A DNA stretch of 64,000 nt from Methylosinus sp. Ce-a6 (GCF_009811655.1 NZ_BGJX01000016.1:1-64000); one strand, 5' to 3'; positions 7,707-17,308 are shown, counted from the first letter of the stretch. Notes: a model not told the origin generated them from the letters alone. Numbers and translations are program-made.

Positions 7707-9032
7707 ATGCCCAAGACCTATGACATGATTCTCGCCGGCGGCGCCCTCGTCAATCACGACGGCATAGGCCCGCGCGACGTCGCGATCAGCGACGGCAAGA
7801 TCGCCGCCATCGGCGATCTCTCGCAGGCGTCCGCCGGCGAGCGGATCGACTGCGCGGGCCTGCATATTCTGCCCGGCGTCATCGACACGCAGGTGCATTT
7901 CCGCGAGCCCGGCCCGACGCATAAGGAGGATCTCGAGACCGGGACCCGCGCCGCCGTCCTCGGCGGCGTGGTCGCGGTCTTCGAAATGCCCAACACCAAG
8001 CCGCTGACGACGGGCGCCGCCGAGCTCGCCGACAAGGTGGCGCGGGCGTCCGGCCGCGCGCATTGCGATTTCGCCTTCTGGGTCGGCGGCACGCATGAGA
8101 ACGCCGAGGATATTCCCGAGCTCGAGCGCCTGCCCGGCGCGGCGGGCATAAAAGTCTTCATGGGGTCGTCCACCGGCTCGCTGCTCGTCGCCGACGATGC
8201 AGGCGTCGGCGCGATCCTCTCCAAGACGCGCCGCCGCGCCGCCTTCCACAGCGAGGACGAATATCGGCTCGAGGAGCGCAAGCCCCTGCGCGTTCCGGGC
8301 GATCCGTCCTCGCATCCGGTGTGGCGCGACGAGATCGTCGCTCTGCGCTCGACCGAGCGCCTGCTGCGCATCGCGCGCGAGAAGGGCGCGCTCGTCCATG
8401 TGCTGCATGTGTCGACGCTGGAGGAGATCGAATTCCTTTCCCGCCACAAGGACATCGCCAGCGTCGAGGCGACGCCGCATCATCTCACGCTGACGTCGCA
8501 GGATTGTCTGCGCCTCGGAACGCTGGCGCAGATGAATCCGCCGGTGCGCGACGCGCGTCATCGCGAAGGGCTGTGGCAAGGCGTCGCGCAGGGGATCGTC
8601 GATGTTCTCGGCTCCGACCATGCGCCGCACACGCTCGAGGAAAAGGCCAAGCCCTATCCGGAGAGCCCCTCGGGCATGACCGGCGTGCAGACGCTGGTTC
8701 CGACGATGCTCGATCATGTGAACGCCGGCCGGCTGACGCTCCAGCGCTTCGTGGACCTCACCAGCGCCGGGCCGGCGCGGCTCTTCGGCCTCGCCGGCAA
8801 GGGGCGCGTCGCGGTGGGCTATGACGCCGATCTCACAGTGGTCGATCTGAAGCGCCGCGAGACGATCCGCAACGCGTGGATCGCCTCGCGCTGCGGCTGG
8901 ACGCCCTATGATGGCGTCGAGGTCACGGGCTGGCCGATCGGAACCTTCGTGCGCGGCGCGCGGGTGATGTGGGAAGGCGAGTTGGCGACGCCATCGCGAG
9001 GGGCGCCGATACGGTTTCAGCAGGCGTTGTGA
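7707..9032 (+). CDS. pyrC: Dihydroorotase (class I)
   Basis: The protein has 441 residues and reads as a class I dihydroorotase of the amidohydrolase superfamily, which closes carbamoyl-aspartate to dihydroorotate in pyrimidine synthesis. Visible motifs are LPGVIDTQVHFREPGPTHKED (metal-binding HxR near residue 65), GIKVFMGSSTG, AAFHSEDE, LVHVLHVST, EATPHHLTL, the catalytic aspartate segment VLGSDHAPHTLEEK, and the terminal GRVAVGYDADLTVVD. The ATG at 7707 gives the standard N-terminus MPKTYDMILAGG. In many alphaproteobacteria pyrB and a pyrC-like gene are adjacent; here no pyrB is next door, so whether this is the sole dihydroorotase is unknown. Confidence 0.9.
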   Translation: MPKTYDMILAGGALVNHDGIGPRDVAISDGKIAAIGDLSQASAGERIDCAGLHILPGVIDTQVHFREPGPTHKEDLETGTRAAVLGGVVAVFEMPNTKPLTTGAAELADKVARASGRAHCDFAFWVGGTHENAEDIPELERLPGAAGIKVFMGSSTGSLLVADDAGVGAILSKTRRRAAFHSEDEYRLEERKPLRVPGDPSSHPVWRDEIVALRSTERLLRIAREKGALVHVLHVSTLEEIEFLSRHKDIASVEATPHHLTLTSQDCLRLGTLAQMNPPVRDARHREGLWQGVAQGIVDVLGSDHAPHTLEEKAKPYPESPSGMTGVQTLVPTMLDHVNAGRLTLQRFVDLTSAGPARLFGLAGKGRVAVGYDADLTVVDLKRRETIRNAWIASRCGWTPYDGVEVTGWPIGTFVRGARVMWEGELATPSRGAPIRFQQAL

Positions 9033-9073
9033 TTTGGCGATCGATTGATTTGGTCCCGCTTCCGCCTAAATTC

Positions 9074-9322
9074 ATGTCCATGAGCGCCTTGACCATCGAC
9101 ACCCTCGCCGTTTCGCAGATTTTGCGCAAGCGCGGCGTCTCGGAGGAGCAGGCGATCGGCGTCGTCGAGGCTTTGCGAGAAATCGACGCCTCGCAGCTCG
9201 CGACGAAAAGCGATCTGAAAGAGACAGTTGCCGATCCGAAAGTCGATATTCTCCGCTGGCTGGTCGTGACCCGGCTCGCTCTCGGCGGCTTCATCTTCGC
9301 CGCGATCAAGTTCACGCGCTGA
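9074..9322 (+). CDS. DUF1640-type coiled-coil membrane protein (small)
   Basis: The protein has 82 residues. The N-terminus (TLAVSQILRKRGVSEEQAIGVVEALREID) followed by TKSDLKE and a C-terminal transmembrane stretch (LRWLVVTRLALGGFIFAAIKF) is the layout of the DUF1640/CCDC90-like family. The central coiled coil usually made of repeated ELKADIA units is very short here (only one turn, DPKVDIL), so the protein is roughly two thirds of the typical length. Two ATGs (9074 and 9080) are possible starts. It follows dihydroorotase by 41 bp on the same strand. Confidence 0.7.
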   Translation: MSMSALTIDTLAVSQILRKRGVSEEQAIGVVEALREIDASQLATKSDLKETVADPKVDILRWLVVTRLALGGFIFAAIKFTR

Positions 9323-9362
9323 TCGCCGCATCGCGTCGACGCAAGGGGTGAAGGCGCAAGCG

Positions 9363-10001
9363 ATGTATCTTCCAGACATTTTTCATGAGCATGATTTCGA
9401 GACCATCGCCGCGCTGATCGAGGCGCGCCCGCTCGCCGCGCTCACGCGGCTCGAAAAGGGCGCGATCGTCGCCGATCACATTCCCTTTCTCTTCGACGCG
9501 AAGGCCAATGCGTTGAGAGCGCATGTCGCGCGCGCCAATTCTCTATGGCGCGATCTCGATCCCGCGAGCGAGGCGCTGGCGATCTTCATCGGCCTCGACC
9601 ATTATGTGACGCCGTCCTGGTATGCGACGAAGCGCGAGACCGGAAAGGTCGTCCCCACCTGGAATTATGAGGCGGTCCATGTCTATGGCCGCCTGCGCGC
9701 GATCGAGGACCCGAACTGGCTGCGCGGGCTGCTCGGCGATTTGACGGCGCGTCACGAAGCGTCGCGGGCGGAGCCATGGACGCTCGAGGATGCGCCGGCC
9801 GACTTCATCGATGCGCAATTGAAAGGAATCGTCGGGATCGAGCTTGCGATCTCGCGGATCGAGGCCAAGCGCAAGCTCAGCCAAAATCGCAACGCCGCCG
9901 ACCGCGCCGGCGTGATCGCGGGTCTGAAAGCCGGGGGCGGCGAGGCCGCCGAGCGAATGGCGATGGCGATAGCGACGCTCGCGCCGAAGGAGCGGACGTG
10001 A
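9363..10001 (+). CDS. PaiB-type FMN-binding protein
   Basis: The protein has 212 residues beginning MYLPDIFHEHD. It contains the PaiB hallmarks IVADHIPFLFD, HVARANSLWRDL, FIGLDHYVTPSWYATK and VVPTWNYEAVHVYG, a split-barrel flavin-binding fold. PaiB in Bacillus was named as a negative regulator of sporulation and protease genes, but in proteobacteria the family is best described as FMN-binding proteins of unknown substrate. AAGGGG lies 14 bases upstream of the ATG. The stop codon lies inside a perfect 25-bp inverted repeat shared with the convergent transglycosylase gene. Confidence 0.85.
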   Translation: MYLPDIFHEHDFETIAALIEARPLAALTRLEKGAIVADHIPFLFDAKANALRAHVARANSLWRDLDPASEALAIFIGLDHYVTPSWYATKRETGKVVPTWNYEAVHVYGRLRAIEDPNWLRGLLGDLTARHEASRAEPWTLEDAPADFIDAQLKGIVGIELAISRIEAKRKLSQNRNAADRAGVIAGLKAGGGEAAERMAMAIATLAPKERT

Positions 10002-10055
10002 GACTGAAGCCTCGCGGTCCAGAGCGCGCGCTGGACCGCGAGGCTTCAGTCTCAC
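9998..10055. terminator. Bidirectional terminator, perfect 25-bp inverted repeat
   Basis: Arms 9998-10022 and 10031-10055 are perfectly complementary over 25 bases around an 8-base GC loop. The arm contains GAAGCCTCGCGGTCCA, shared with the palindrome at 22577-22637. The TGA stops of both converging genes (9999-10001 plus strand, 10052-10054 minus strand) fall at mirror positions inside the arms. There is no U-tract, so termination would depend on the hairpin itself or on blocking convergent polymerases. Confidence 0.8.
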
Positions 10056-11227
10056 CGGCTCCTCAGCGCTTCCAGCGTCCTCTTGCCCGCCCTGCCGTCC
10101 GCCTTCAGCCCGGCGCGGCCCTGGAAGTGGGCGATGGCTTCCTTCGTCTTGGCGCCGATCACGCCGTCCGGCTCGCCGACCTCATAGCCATGGCGGGCGA
10201 GCAGCGCCTGCATCTCGCGGCGCTCGGCGCGGGAGATGCCGGGGTCGTCGGTCGGCCAGGCCGTCTGAATGCCGGGGCGGCCGCGCAGCCGATCCGACAG
10301 CACGGCGATCGCCAACGCATAAGATTCGGCGGCGTTGTAGGAATAGATGGCGTCGAAGTTGTGCGTCACGAGAAAGGCCGGGCCGTTGCGGCCGGCCGGC
10401 AGCAGCAGCGCCGCCGTTCCGTCGCCGAGCGCGCCGCCGTCGAGCCGCGTGATCCCGCGCGCGCCCCAAGCGGACATGGGCTGGCGGCTCGTCCGCCCGG
10501 AGGGGCCGCTATAGCCCGATGGGACGCTCACCTCGAAGCCCCAGCGCAGGCCCGGCCGCCAGCCGGCCTTGCGCAGGAAGTTCGCCGTGCTGCCGAGCGA
10601 ATCCGCCGCCGAGCTCGCGATATTGCGCCGCCCGTCGCCGTCGAGATCGACGGCCGTCGACAGGAAGGTCGAGGGCATGAATTGCGTATGGCCGAAGGCG
10701 CCGGCCCAGGAGCCGTTGAACTCCTCGGGCGCTATGTCGCCGCTCTGCAAAATCTTCAGCGCGGCGACGAATTCGCCTCTGAAATAGTCGTTGCGGCGGG
10801 GCGCCTCGCAGGCGAGCGTCGCCAGCGATTGCACGACGCCGCGCTTGCCGAAATTCTTGCCGAAATCCGATTCGACGCCCCAGACGGCGACGACGGTCGC
10901 GGGGTCGACGCCGAAGCGTTGCTCGGCCGCATGAAGGGCGGAGGCGTGCCGCCCCAGCATGGCGCGGCCTTCCCCGACGCGCTCCTCGTCCACGAGCCCG
11001 GCGATATAATCCCAGATCGGCGTCTTGAACTCGGGCTGCTTGTCCATGAAGCCCACGGCGTCATTGGGCTCGAGACCGCCGGTCGCGCTCTCGATGACGC
11101 GCTGCGAGACGCCCGCGCCCGCGGCCGCATGGCGCAGGCCCGCGAGGCAGGAGGCGAAATCGGCCCGCGCCGGCGCGGCGCAGAGCATGAGGGCGAGCAT
11201 CGCCGGGAGCTTATGTATGATGTTCAT
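10052..11227 (-). CDS. Lytic murein transglycosylase (MltB-like) with peptidoglycan-binding domain
   Basis: The protein has 391 residues. A signal peptide (MNIIHKLPAMLALMLCAAPARA) precedes an SLT_2 domain with VVAVWGVESDFGKNFGKR, where the glutamate is the expected catalytic acid, then NDYFRGEFVAALKIL and SWAGAFGHTQFMPSTF. The C-terminal 60 residues (MQALLARHGYEVGEPDGVIGAKTKEAIAHFQ) form a PG_binding_1 domain. It would cleave glycan strands of murein in the periplasm, giving 1,6-anhydro ends. It is convergent with paiB-like and shares the palindromic terminator. Confidence 0.93.
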   Translation of the reverse strand: MNIIHKLPAMLALMLCAAPARADFASCLAGLRHAAAGAGVSQRVIESATGGLEPNDAVGFMDKQPEFKTPIWDYIAGLVDEERVGEGRAMLGRHASALHAAEQRFGVDPATVVAVWGVESDFGKNFGKRGVVQSLATLACEAPRRNDYFRGEFVAALKILQSGDIAPEEFNGSWAGAFGHTQFMPSTFLSTAVDLDGDGRRNIASSAADSLGSTANFLRKAGWRPGLRWGFEVSVPSGYSGPSGRTSRQPMSAWGARGITRLDGGALGDGTAALLLPAGRNGPAFLVTHNFDAIYSYNAAESYALAIAVLSDRLRGRPGIQTAWPTDDPGISRAERREMQALLARHGYEVGEPDGVIGAKTKEAIAHFQGRAGLKADGRAGKRTLEALRSR

Positions 11228-11279
11228 GATCGGATGCTAGGAGCGGATGGTTAGCGCTTGGTTGCGGCGTTCTTCCGTT

Positions 11280-11313
11280 TCGGTTCATTTCGGCCGTATC
11301 GGTTCATTTCGGC
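11280..11313. promoter_or_regulatory. Direct repeat of TCGGTTCATTTCGGC in divergent spacer
   Basis: The 15-mer TCGGTTCATTTCGGC occurs at 11280-11294 and again at 11299-11313, 19 bp apart, between the transglycosylase gene and the divergent secreted-protein gene at 11414. Repeats of this spacing could be a regulator-binding site. No regulator gene is adjacent, so this is only a candidate. Confidence 0.35.
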
Positions 11314-11413
11314 GCGGAGATCGGCTAATTTATGACCCAAGCCCGCCGCAGACGGGCGGTGACGGCGCCCGGCCCGCAAAGGCGCGAGACAAACCGCGAA
11401 AGAGGAACCCTTG

Positions 11414-11887
11414 ATGCTCTCGAGACTGCTCGCGCTGACGCTCGCCGTCGCGCCTTTGACCATCGACCGCGCCGCCGCCATCTGCTGGTTCGGCTGCCCC
11501 GATCCGACCGAGGCCCATGCGCGGCAGATTTTCGACAATCTGCTGAAGCAGCGCTTCGACAAGCCCGGCAAGGTGCTGTCCTTCAAGCAGACGATGACCG
11601 AGCGGCTGGAGATGCACGCCACCGGAGAGAAGGGCTATGAGCTCTTCTTCAATGCTTCGGTCGCGTTTCCGGAGGGCGCCAATCTCGAATGCAAGCCCGA
11701 CGACGCCGGCAAGTTTCCCGAGGGCTGCTCGGCGAGCAAGCATTATGTGACCGCGCCGCGCAGCAGCGATCCCAAGGGCAAGCAATATGTGGCCCCGGGC
11801 TCGACGATCAATTTCGACGAGGAATATCGCTTCTACGCCGAAGGCGACGGCTGGAAAGGCCCCGACGGCAACGTCTACAAGCAGTGA
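11414..11887 (+). CDS. Secreted protein of unknown function
   Basis: The protein has 157 residues. The ATG follows AGAGGA by seven bases; the frame could start one codon earlier at a TTG. A signal peptide (MLSRLLALTLAVAPLTIDRAAA) is followed by CWFGCPDPTEAHARQIFDNLL and a mature, mostly polar domain with four cysteines (CWFGC, ECKPDD, GCSASK), which could form two disulfides. No family is recognised. Its stop codon overlaps the left terminal repeat of the intergenic element at 11886-12111. Confidence 0.7.
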   Translation: MLSRLLALTLAVAPLTIDRAAAICWFGCPDPTEAHARQIFDNLLKQRFDKPGKVLSFKQTMTERLEMHATGEKGYELFFNASVAFPEGANLECKPDDAGKFPEGCSASKHYVTAPRSSDPKGKQYVAPGSTINFDEEYRFYAEGDGWKGPDGNVYKQ

Positions 11888-12111
11888 GCGCGACTCCTTC
11901 TCCCGCCTGCGGGAGAAGGTGGCCCCGCGAAGCGGGGTCGGATGAGGGCGCGTCGTGAAGGGGCGAGCCTTTATCGAAATCTCGCAAACAAAATTCGCGC
12001 ATCGAGGGCCGGGAATCGACGCGATCTGAGTTTCGGGCCGGCCCGAAGGGCCCTCATCCTCGCCGACGCGAGGGCCGCCTTCTCCCACGAGTTGGAGAAG
12101 GAGTCGCGCTC
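11886..12111. repeat. 226-bp MITE-like element with perfect 18-bp terminal inverted repeats
   Basis: The ends, 11886-11903 and 12094-12111, are perfect 18-bp inverted copies of GAGCGCGACTCCTTCTCC. The left part holds hairpins CTTCTCCCGC-GCGGGAGAAG and CCCCGC-GCGGGG, and the right part contains GGGCCGGCCCGAAGGGCCC. There is no reading frame with coding character. The left repeat begins in the stop codon of the upstream gene, and dxs ends 13 bp to the right, so the element separates two convergent genes and may also terminate them. Confidence 0.7.
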
Positions 12112-12124
12112 GAGAGATTCGGAT

Positions 12125-14107
12125 TTACGCGATCAGCGCCCGCGCGGCGGCGCGCTCGTCGCCGAGCGCCTCCAGCGCCTTGGCCACTATGGCGCGGGCG
12201 TCGAGGCCGGCGCGGGCCAGCATCACATCCTGCTTGTCGTGGTCGAGATAGAGGTCGGGCAGGATCATCGCGCGGAATTTGAACGCGCCGCGGGCGCCGT
12301 CCAGCGCGCCATGCTCCGACAGGACCCGGAACGCCTGCGTTCCGAAGCCGCCGATCGAGCCCTCCTCGATCGTGATGAGCACTTCGTGATTGGCGGCGAG
12401 CCGCAGCAAGAGATCGCGGTCGATCGGCTTGGCGAAGCGCGCGTCGGCGACCGTGGTCGAAATGCCTCGGCTCGAGAGCTCCTTCGCCGCCGTGAGCGAA
12501 TCGGCGAGCCGCGTGCCGAGCGAGAGGATCGCCACTTTCGAGCCTTCGCGGAGGATGCGGCCGCGGCCGATCTCCAATATGTCGCCGCGCTCGGGCAGCT
12601 CGACGCCGAGGCCCTCGCCGCGCGGATAGCGGAAGGCGATCGGCCCTTCGTCGAAGGCGACGGAGGTCGCGACCATATGGACGAGCTCGGCCTCGTCCGC
12701 GGGCGCCATCATCACCATGCCGGGCAGACAGCCGAGATAGGCGATGTCGAAAGCGCCCGCATGGGTCGCCCCGTCGGCGCCGACGAGGCCGGCGCGGTCG
12801 ATGGCGAAGCGCACCGGCAGATGCTGGATCGCCACGTCATGGACGAGCTGGTCGTAGCCGCGCTGCAGAAAGGTGGAGTAGAGGGCGCAGAACGGCTTAT
12901 AGCCCTCGCAGGCGAGGCCGGCGGCGAAGGTCACGGCGTGCTGCTCGGCGATGGCCACATCGAACATGCGGTCCGGAAAGGCCTTCTCGAAAAGGTCGAG
13001 GCCGGTGCCGGCCGGCATCGCCGCTGTGACGGCGACGATCTTGTCGTCGCGCTCCGCCTCGGCGACGAGGCTCTTGGCGAAGACGCTCGTATAGGAGGGC
13101 GCGTTGGCCTTGGGCTTGTCCTGCGCGCCGGTCAGCACGTCGAAACGATTGACGCCGTGATAGCGATCCGCCGCAGCCTCGGCCGGGCCATAGCCCTTGC
13201 CCTTCTGCGTCACCACATGAACGAGCACCGGACCATCGTCCTTGTCGCGGACATTGGTGAGAACCGGCAGGAGATGCTCGAGATTGTGCCCGTCGATCGG
13301 CCCGACATAATAGAAGCCGAGCTCCTCGAACAAAGTGCCGCCGGTGATGAAGCTGCGCGAGAACTCCTCCGCCTTGCGCGCCTTGTCATAGAGGAAATGC
13401 GGCAGATGGCGGGCGAGCTGCTTGGCCGTCTCGCGCAGAGTGCGGAAGGCGCCGCCGGAGACGAGCCGGGCGAGATAGGCCGACATGGCGCCGGTCGGCG
13501 GCGCGATCGACATGTCATTGTCGTTGAGAATGACGATGAGCCGCGAATCGAGCGCGCCGGCGTTGTTCATCGCCTCATAGGCCATGCCGGCCGAAATGGC
13601 GCTGTCGCCGATGACGGCGACGACGTGATTGGAGCCGCCGGCGAGATCGCGGGCGACCGCCATGCCGAGGCCGGCCGAAATGGAGGTGGAGGAATGGCCG
13701 GCGCCGAAGGCGTCATAGTCGCTCTCGGCGCGCTTGGTGAAGCCGGAGAGCCCCTTGCCCTGGCGCAGCGTGCGAATGCGGTCGCGGCGGCCGGTCAGGA
13801 TCTTGTGCGGATAGGTCTGATGGCCGACGTCCCAGACGATTCTGTCGTCGGGCGTGTCGAAGACATAATGCAGCGCGACGGTGAGCTCGACGACGCCGAG
13901 CCCGGCGCCGAGATGGCCGCCGGTGACGGAGACGGCGTCTATCGTCTCGCGGCGCAATTCGTCGGCGAGCTGGCGTAGCTGGCTCGGCTGCAATTTGCGC
14001 AGATCCTGCGGCGTTTCGATCCGGTCGAGAAGGGGTGTCTTCGAAGTCGTCAAAGCGCCAACTCTGGTCTTAACGGGCCGAAAGGACTCGACCGCAGGTG
14101 AACTCAT
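12125..14107 (-). CDS. dxs: 1-deoxy-D-xylulose-5-phosphate synthase
   Basis: The protein has 660 residues. It condenses pyruvate and glyceraldehyde-3-phosphate to DXP, the first step of the non-mevalonate isoprenoid pathway; ispG of the same pathway lies at 29.4 kb. Thiamine-diphosphate enzyme features are clear: [32 protein letters not shown], the [18 protein letters not shown] motif with [10 protein letters not shown], then the second domain with [15 protein letters not shown] and the transketolase C-terminal domain. The ATG at 14107 gives a 20-residue leader before [14 protein letters not shown]; a TTG at that point would be nearer the usual N-terminus. The 290-bp spacer upstream shows no gene. 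Confidence 0.95.
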   Translation of the reverse strand: MSSPAVESFRPVKTRVGALTTSKTPLLDRIETPQDLRKLQPSQLRQLADELRRETIDAVSVTGGHLGAGLGVVELTVALHYVFDTPDDRIVWDVGHQTYPHKILTGRRDRIRTLRQGKGLSGFTKRAESDYDAFGAGHSSTSISAGLGMAVARDLAGGSNHVVAVIGDSAISAGMAYEAMNNAGALDSRLIVILNDNDMSIAPPTGAMSAYLARLVSGGAFRTLRETAKQLARHLPHFLYDKARKAEEFSRSFITGGTLFEELGFYYVGPIDGHNLEHLLPVLTNVRDKDDGPVLVHVVTQKGKGYGPAEAAADRYHGVNRFDVLTGAQDKPKANAPSYTSVFAKSLVAEAERDDKIVAVTAAMPAGTGLDLFEKAFPDRMFDVAIAEQHAVTFAAGLACEGYKPFCALYSTFLQRGYDQLVHDVAIQHLPVRFAIDRAGLVGADGATHAGAFDIAYLGCLPGMVMMAPADEAELVHMVATSVAFDEGPIAFRYPRGEGLGVELPERGDILEIGRGRILREGSKVAILSLGTRLADSLTAAKELSSRGISTTVADARFAKPIDRDLLLRLAANHEVLITIEEGSIGGFGTQAFRVLSEHGALDGARGAFKFRAMILPDLYLDHDKQDVMLARAGLDARAIVAKALEALGDERAAARALIA

Positions 14108-14397
14108 ATAGCGGGTCCGCCACATCCGGCAAATGCCGGACCTCGGCAGTATCACTCTGGCACGGGAGGAAGCGCGCGCGCAACCGCGCAGGAGCACGGG
14201 CTCTCTCCCGATCCCCTTGATCCCCAAATATTTATCTACGCTGTGACAAATTTCCCACAGCGGCGCCCGTCGCGGATGGGCCCGCGGCTTGGCCCGCGGC
14301 TTGGCCTCGCTCTTGAAACGCTCCCGACGCGTCCGCGCGATTCGTCTCGCAATGGCGTGCGACCTGCGCGAAACTGAGAAGCGACGAGGGGCGAAGC

Positions 14398-15660
14398 ATG
14401 GCCACCGCGCCATTTTGGATCAATCGGGCGGCGTATCTGGGAAGCCTTTCCGGCCCTGCGAATGCTTCCGAGCAGAGCGCGGGCGGCCGCGAAGGCGTCA
14501 TGACGAACGGGTTGCTGGAGACCGAGGCGCTCGGCGTCGAGCGGATGAGCGAGCACGTCCGCGACTGGGCCGATCTCGTCGAGCGCGCCGCCGAGCCCAA
14601 CGGCTTCCTCGAGCCGGGCTTCGCGCTTCCCGCGGCGCGCCATTTTCCGGCGAGGTCGCGTCCGCTCTTCGTCCTCGTCTGGAAGCGGATGGGCGTGGCC
14701 GGCGCGCGCCGTCTCGTCGCGCTGTTTCCGATCGTCGCCCCCGGCTTCTCGCTCGGCGCGGCGACGGCGCGCGGCTGGCTGCACAAGCAGGCCGCGCTGG
14801 CGACGCCTCTGCTCGACCGCGACTGCGCCGAGGAGGCGGCCGCGGCGATCCTCGACTGGTGCGCCAGCGCGCGCTCCGGCGCGGGCGCGGCGCTCATTCC
14901 CAAGACGCCGATGAGCGGGCCGGTCTTCGCCGCCTTCACCCGCGCCGCGCGCGCCACGGGGCGCGACTGGCGCGTGCTCGATCGCCATGAGCGCGCGGCG
15001 CTCCTCTCCGGCGGCGATCCGGAGGAGGTCTGGACGCGCATGAGCTCGCGCAAGGCGCTGAGCGAGATGCGCCGCCGCCGCCGCCGGCTCGAAGAGGCCG
15101 GCGAATTGAAACGCGTCGTCTATTCGACGCCGGCCGAGATTCCGCGCGCCACCGAGGATTTTCTCGCGCTCGAGGCGAGCGGCTGGAAGGCCCAGCGCGG
15201 CGCGCTGCTCGGCCATCCCTCGCTCGCCACTTTCGTGCGCAGCGCGACGCGGCTTCTCGCGCGCGAGGGCAAGATTCGCATCCACAGCCTCGAGCTCGCC
15301 GGCAAGCCGATCGCCATGGGCGTCGTCATAGAGAGCGGCTCCCGCTCCTATTTCTGGAAGATCGCCTATGACGAGAGCCTGCGCGCGCAGGCGCCCGGCG
15401 TGCAGCTCGTCTACGCCATCACCGAGACGCAGACCGAGCGCGAGGATGTGGCGTTGACCGATTCCTGCGCCATCGCCGGCCACTATATGATCGAGCGCTG
15501 CTGGCCCGATCGCCTCGTGGTCTGCGACCTGATGGTGCAGTCGAAGACGCACGGCGCCACGCAATTCGCCGAGGCGCACGCCAAGGAGGTCTGGCGGCGG
15601 CGTCTGCGCATGGCGGCGAAGACGCTCTATCATCGCCTGCTGAGCCGCAAGGGACGGTGA
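14398..15660 (+). CDS. BioF2-like GNAT-family acetyltransferase
   Basis: The protein has 420 residues. The C-terminal half (about 215-390) matches the BioF2/FemAB-like acyltransferase domain: [78 protein letters not shown] and the end [18 protein letters not shown]. Members acylate cell-envelope or polysaccharide precursors in several bacteria, but the substrate here is unknown. An ATG further in ([19 protein letters not shown]) is an alternative start. The gene ends overlapping the reading frame of the DUF72 gene, with an independent ribosome site for that gene. Confidence 0.8.
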   Translation: MATAPFWINRAAYLGSLSGPANASEQSAGGREGVMTNGLLETEALGVERMSEHVRDWADLVERAAEPNGFLEPGFALPAARHFPARSRPLFVLVWKRMGVAGARRLVALFPIVAPGFSLGAATARGWLHKQAALATPLLDRDCAEEAAAAILDWCASARSGAGAALIPKTPMSGPVFAAFTRAARATGRDWRVLDRHERAALLSGGDPEEVWTRMSSRKALSEMRRRRRRLEEAGELKRVVYSTPAEIPRATEDFLALEASGWKAQRGALLGHPSLATFVRSATRLLAREGKIRIHSLELAGKPIAMGVVIESGSRSYFWKIAYDESLRAQAPGVQLVYAITETQTEREDVALTDSCAIAGHYMIERCWPDRLVVCDLMVQSKTHGATQFAEAHAKEVWRRRLRMAAKTLYHRLLSRKGR

Positions 15661-15683
15661 GCGGCCGCGACGGAGGCCTCGAC

Positions 15684-16469
15684 ATGATCCGGGTCGGCAT
15701 AGGCGGCTGGAGCTTCGCGCCCTGGCGCGGGCTCTTCTATCCGAAAGGGCTGCCCGGCGCAGAGGAGCTCTCCTATGCGAGCCGCCATGTGACGGCGATC
15801 GAGATCAATTCCACCTTCTATCGCACGCAATCGCGCGAGAGCTTCGTGAAATGGCGCGAGGCGACCCCCGATGATTTCATTTTCTCGGTGAAGGCGCATC
15901 GCGCCGCCGTCAACGCGAGCGCGCTCGCCGAGACGAGCGACAGAATCGAGCATTTTCTCGCGAGCGGCGTGCTGGAGCTCTCCGACAAGCTCGGCCCCAT
16001 CCTCTGGCAGCTCGCGCCCTATAAGCGCTTCCACGCCGAGGAGATAGCGGCCTTTCTGAAGCTCTTGCCGAAGAAACGCGGCGCGCGCCGTCTGCGACAC
16101 GCGCTCGAGGTCCGCCACGAGAGCTTTCTCCACGAGAAATTCATCGCGCTGCTGCGTGAGGCGAATGTCGCCGCCGTCTTCGCCGATTCGGACGATTATC
16201 CGGCGATCGCCGACGCTACGGCGGATTTCGTTTATGCGCGTCTGCAGCGCACGCGCGAGAATTGCGCGACGGGCTATGAGGCGAAGGATCTCGATCTCTG
16301 GGCGAAGCGAGCGCGCGCCTGGGAGAAGGGCGAGACGCCCGCCGATCTGCCGCATCTCGCCGCGCCTGCGAAGAAAAGCGCGCGCGACGTCTTCGTCTTC
16401 ATGATCGCCGGCGCCAAGCAACGCGCGCCCGCGGCGGCGGAAGCGCTCATCGCGCGGCTGCGGGCTTGA
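15684..16469 (+). CDS. DUF72 family protein
   Basis: The protein has 261 residues from the ATG that follows GGAGG by seven bases; a GTG overlapping the previous stop is possible. It shows the DUF72 barrel features IRVGIGGWSFAPWRGLFYP, TAIEINSTFYRTQSRESFVKW, FIFSVKAHRAAV and LEVRHESFL, then YARLQRTR near the end. These proteins have a TIM-barrel resembling sugar isomerases, but no reaction is established for the family. It is the last core gene before a lower-GC insertion. Confidence 0.9.
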   Translation: MIRVGIGGWSFAPWRGLFYPKGLPGAEELSYASRHVTAIEINSTFYRTQSRESFVKWREATPDDFIFSVKAHRAAVNASALAETSDRIEHFLASGVLELSDKLGPILWQLAPYKRFHAEEIAAFLKLLPKKRGARRLRHALEVRHESFLHEKFIALLREANVAAVFADSDDYPAIADATADFVYARLQRTRENCATGYEAKDLDLWAKRARAWEKGETPADLPHLAAPAKKSARDVFVFMIAGAKQRAPAAAEALIARLRA

Positions 16470-16684
16470 TCGCGCGGCGGGGGCGTCGGGGCGGGCAGAA
16501 TGCCGCGCGACAAGAAGAGACAACCTCTGACACGGAGCCGCCAAAGGTTGTCGCCACGCCTGAGATGATCAAGGCTGGCCTCAAGGTTTATCTGGATTGG
16601 CTTCCTGACGACGCGCCTCCTGCTCTAGATGAGGCGGCAATGGTAGCGGATGTCTTTCGTGCCATGTTTTCACGGCTTCCCTGA
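16466..16684 (+). CDS. Possible small protein, doubtful
   Basis: A 72-codon frame starting at a TTG that overlaps the DUF72 stop. The last 40 residues (TPEMIKAGLKVYLDWLPDD, then EAAMVADVFRAM) resemble short helical proteins common on phages and islands. The first 30 residues are arginine-rich and look non-coding, and the end overlaps the opposite-strand gene at 16581-17141 by about 100 bp. It may be the tail of an inserted gene now fused to chromosomal sequence. Confidence 0.3.
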   Translation: MIARRGRRGGQNAARQEETTSDTEPPKVVATPEMIKAGLKVYLDWLPDDAPPALDEAAMVADVFRAMFSRLP

Positions 16685-17141
16685 CTCTAATGGCTAGGGC
16701 TGTCCCTTGGTTCGCAAGTGAGCCGATTTTGTCAGCGATGGATTTTAGATGGCCTGGGGCAGTCGGCTTAAACGCCATATCCATAGAGCCTTGATTTCGT
16801 ATGTTGATCTTCATAATTTTGTTTGTATGTGGGTCTGTCGTCCACATGCTGTGAACGGCCTCGTTGCGCTCTTTGGCCATTCCTTTGACATGCCCCATGT
16901 ATGCCGCAAGGTCTCGAAACGTGTCCTTATCGTCGCATAGCTTTATAGCTGCGAGAGAATTGATGAGGTCGCGCCGATGCCGGTAGTCGAGCGCGGCGGA
17001 TACGATCACGGTTGTCGCATGATCTGTCTCGATCAGTTCCGCTAGAATCATCGCTAGGCTGAATTCGAGAATTGCCCAATTCATAGTGATAAGACCTAGG
17101 GCCGCTTGGAGAGACGAGTTATCGGTGTCGGGGGCTGACAT
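16581..17141 (-). CDS. Helical protein with HEPN-like RNxxxH motif
   Basis: The protein has 186 residues, predicted almost entirely alpha-helical. The first helix pattern (LITMNWAILEFSLAMILAEL) followed by ALDYRHRRDLINSLAAI and KGMAKERNEAVHSMW is like small HEPN-domain proteins. Arg92 and His97 (RNEAVH) form the R-x4-H arrangement used as the RNase catalytic pair in HEPN toxins. Base composition is less GC-rich than the flanking core genes. No antitoxin-like partner is evident unless one of the tiny neighbours serves, so function is inferred only from the motif. Confidence 0.55.
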   Translation of the reverse strand: MSAPDTDNSSLQAALGLITMNWAILEFSLAMILAELIETDHATTVIVSAALDYRHRRDLINSLAAIKLCDDKDTFRDLAAYMGHVKGMAKERNEAVHSMWTTDPHTNKIMKINIRNQGSMDMAFKPTAPGHLKSIADKIGSLANQGTALAIRVREAVKTWHERHPLPLPPHLEQEARRQEANPDKP

Positions 17142-17184
17142 TGGCGATTATCCAGGGAAACAAAATCAGAAGCCTTTTGAGCGT

Positions 17185-17304
17185 ATGAACTCCACACTCA
17201 AGCAGATGCTCAAGGCGCCGCCGGTGCCACATAAGCAAAACGAAAACGCGGATCGGAAGCGTAAGGAAGAGAGCCCGGCGCTTGCATCGGGCTCAAAAGG
17301 TTAA
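17185..17304 (+). CDS. Small basic hypothetical protein (39 residues)
   Basis: The frame MNSTLKQMLKAPPVPHKQNE followed by a lysine/arginine-rich tail resembles short island proteins with an APPxPH segment. It is divergent from the HEPN-like gene (43 bp apart). An inverted repeat GAGCCCG/CGGGCTC (17271-17294) lies within its 3' end and could act as a terminator. No clear ribosome site is seen, so this is tentative. Confidence 0.35.
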   Translation: MNSTLKQMLKAPPVPHKQNENADRKRKEESPALASGSKG

Positions 17305-17308
17305 CCGA

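Noticed and set aside
11942..13978. 678-codon plus-strand frame opposite dxs
   Set aside because: Starts in a repeat and mirrors dxs; no domain.
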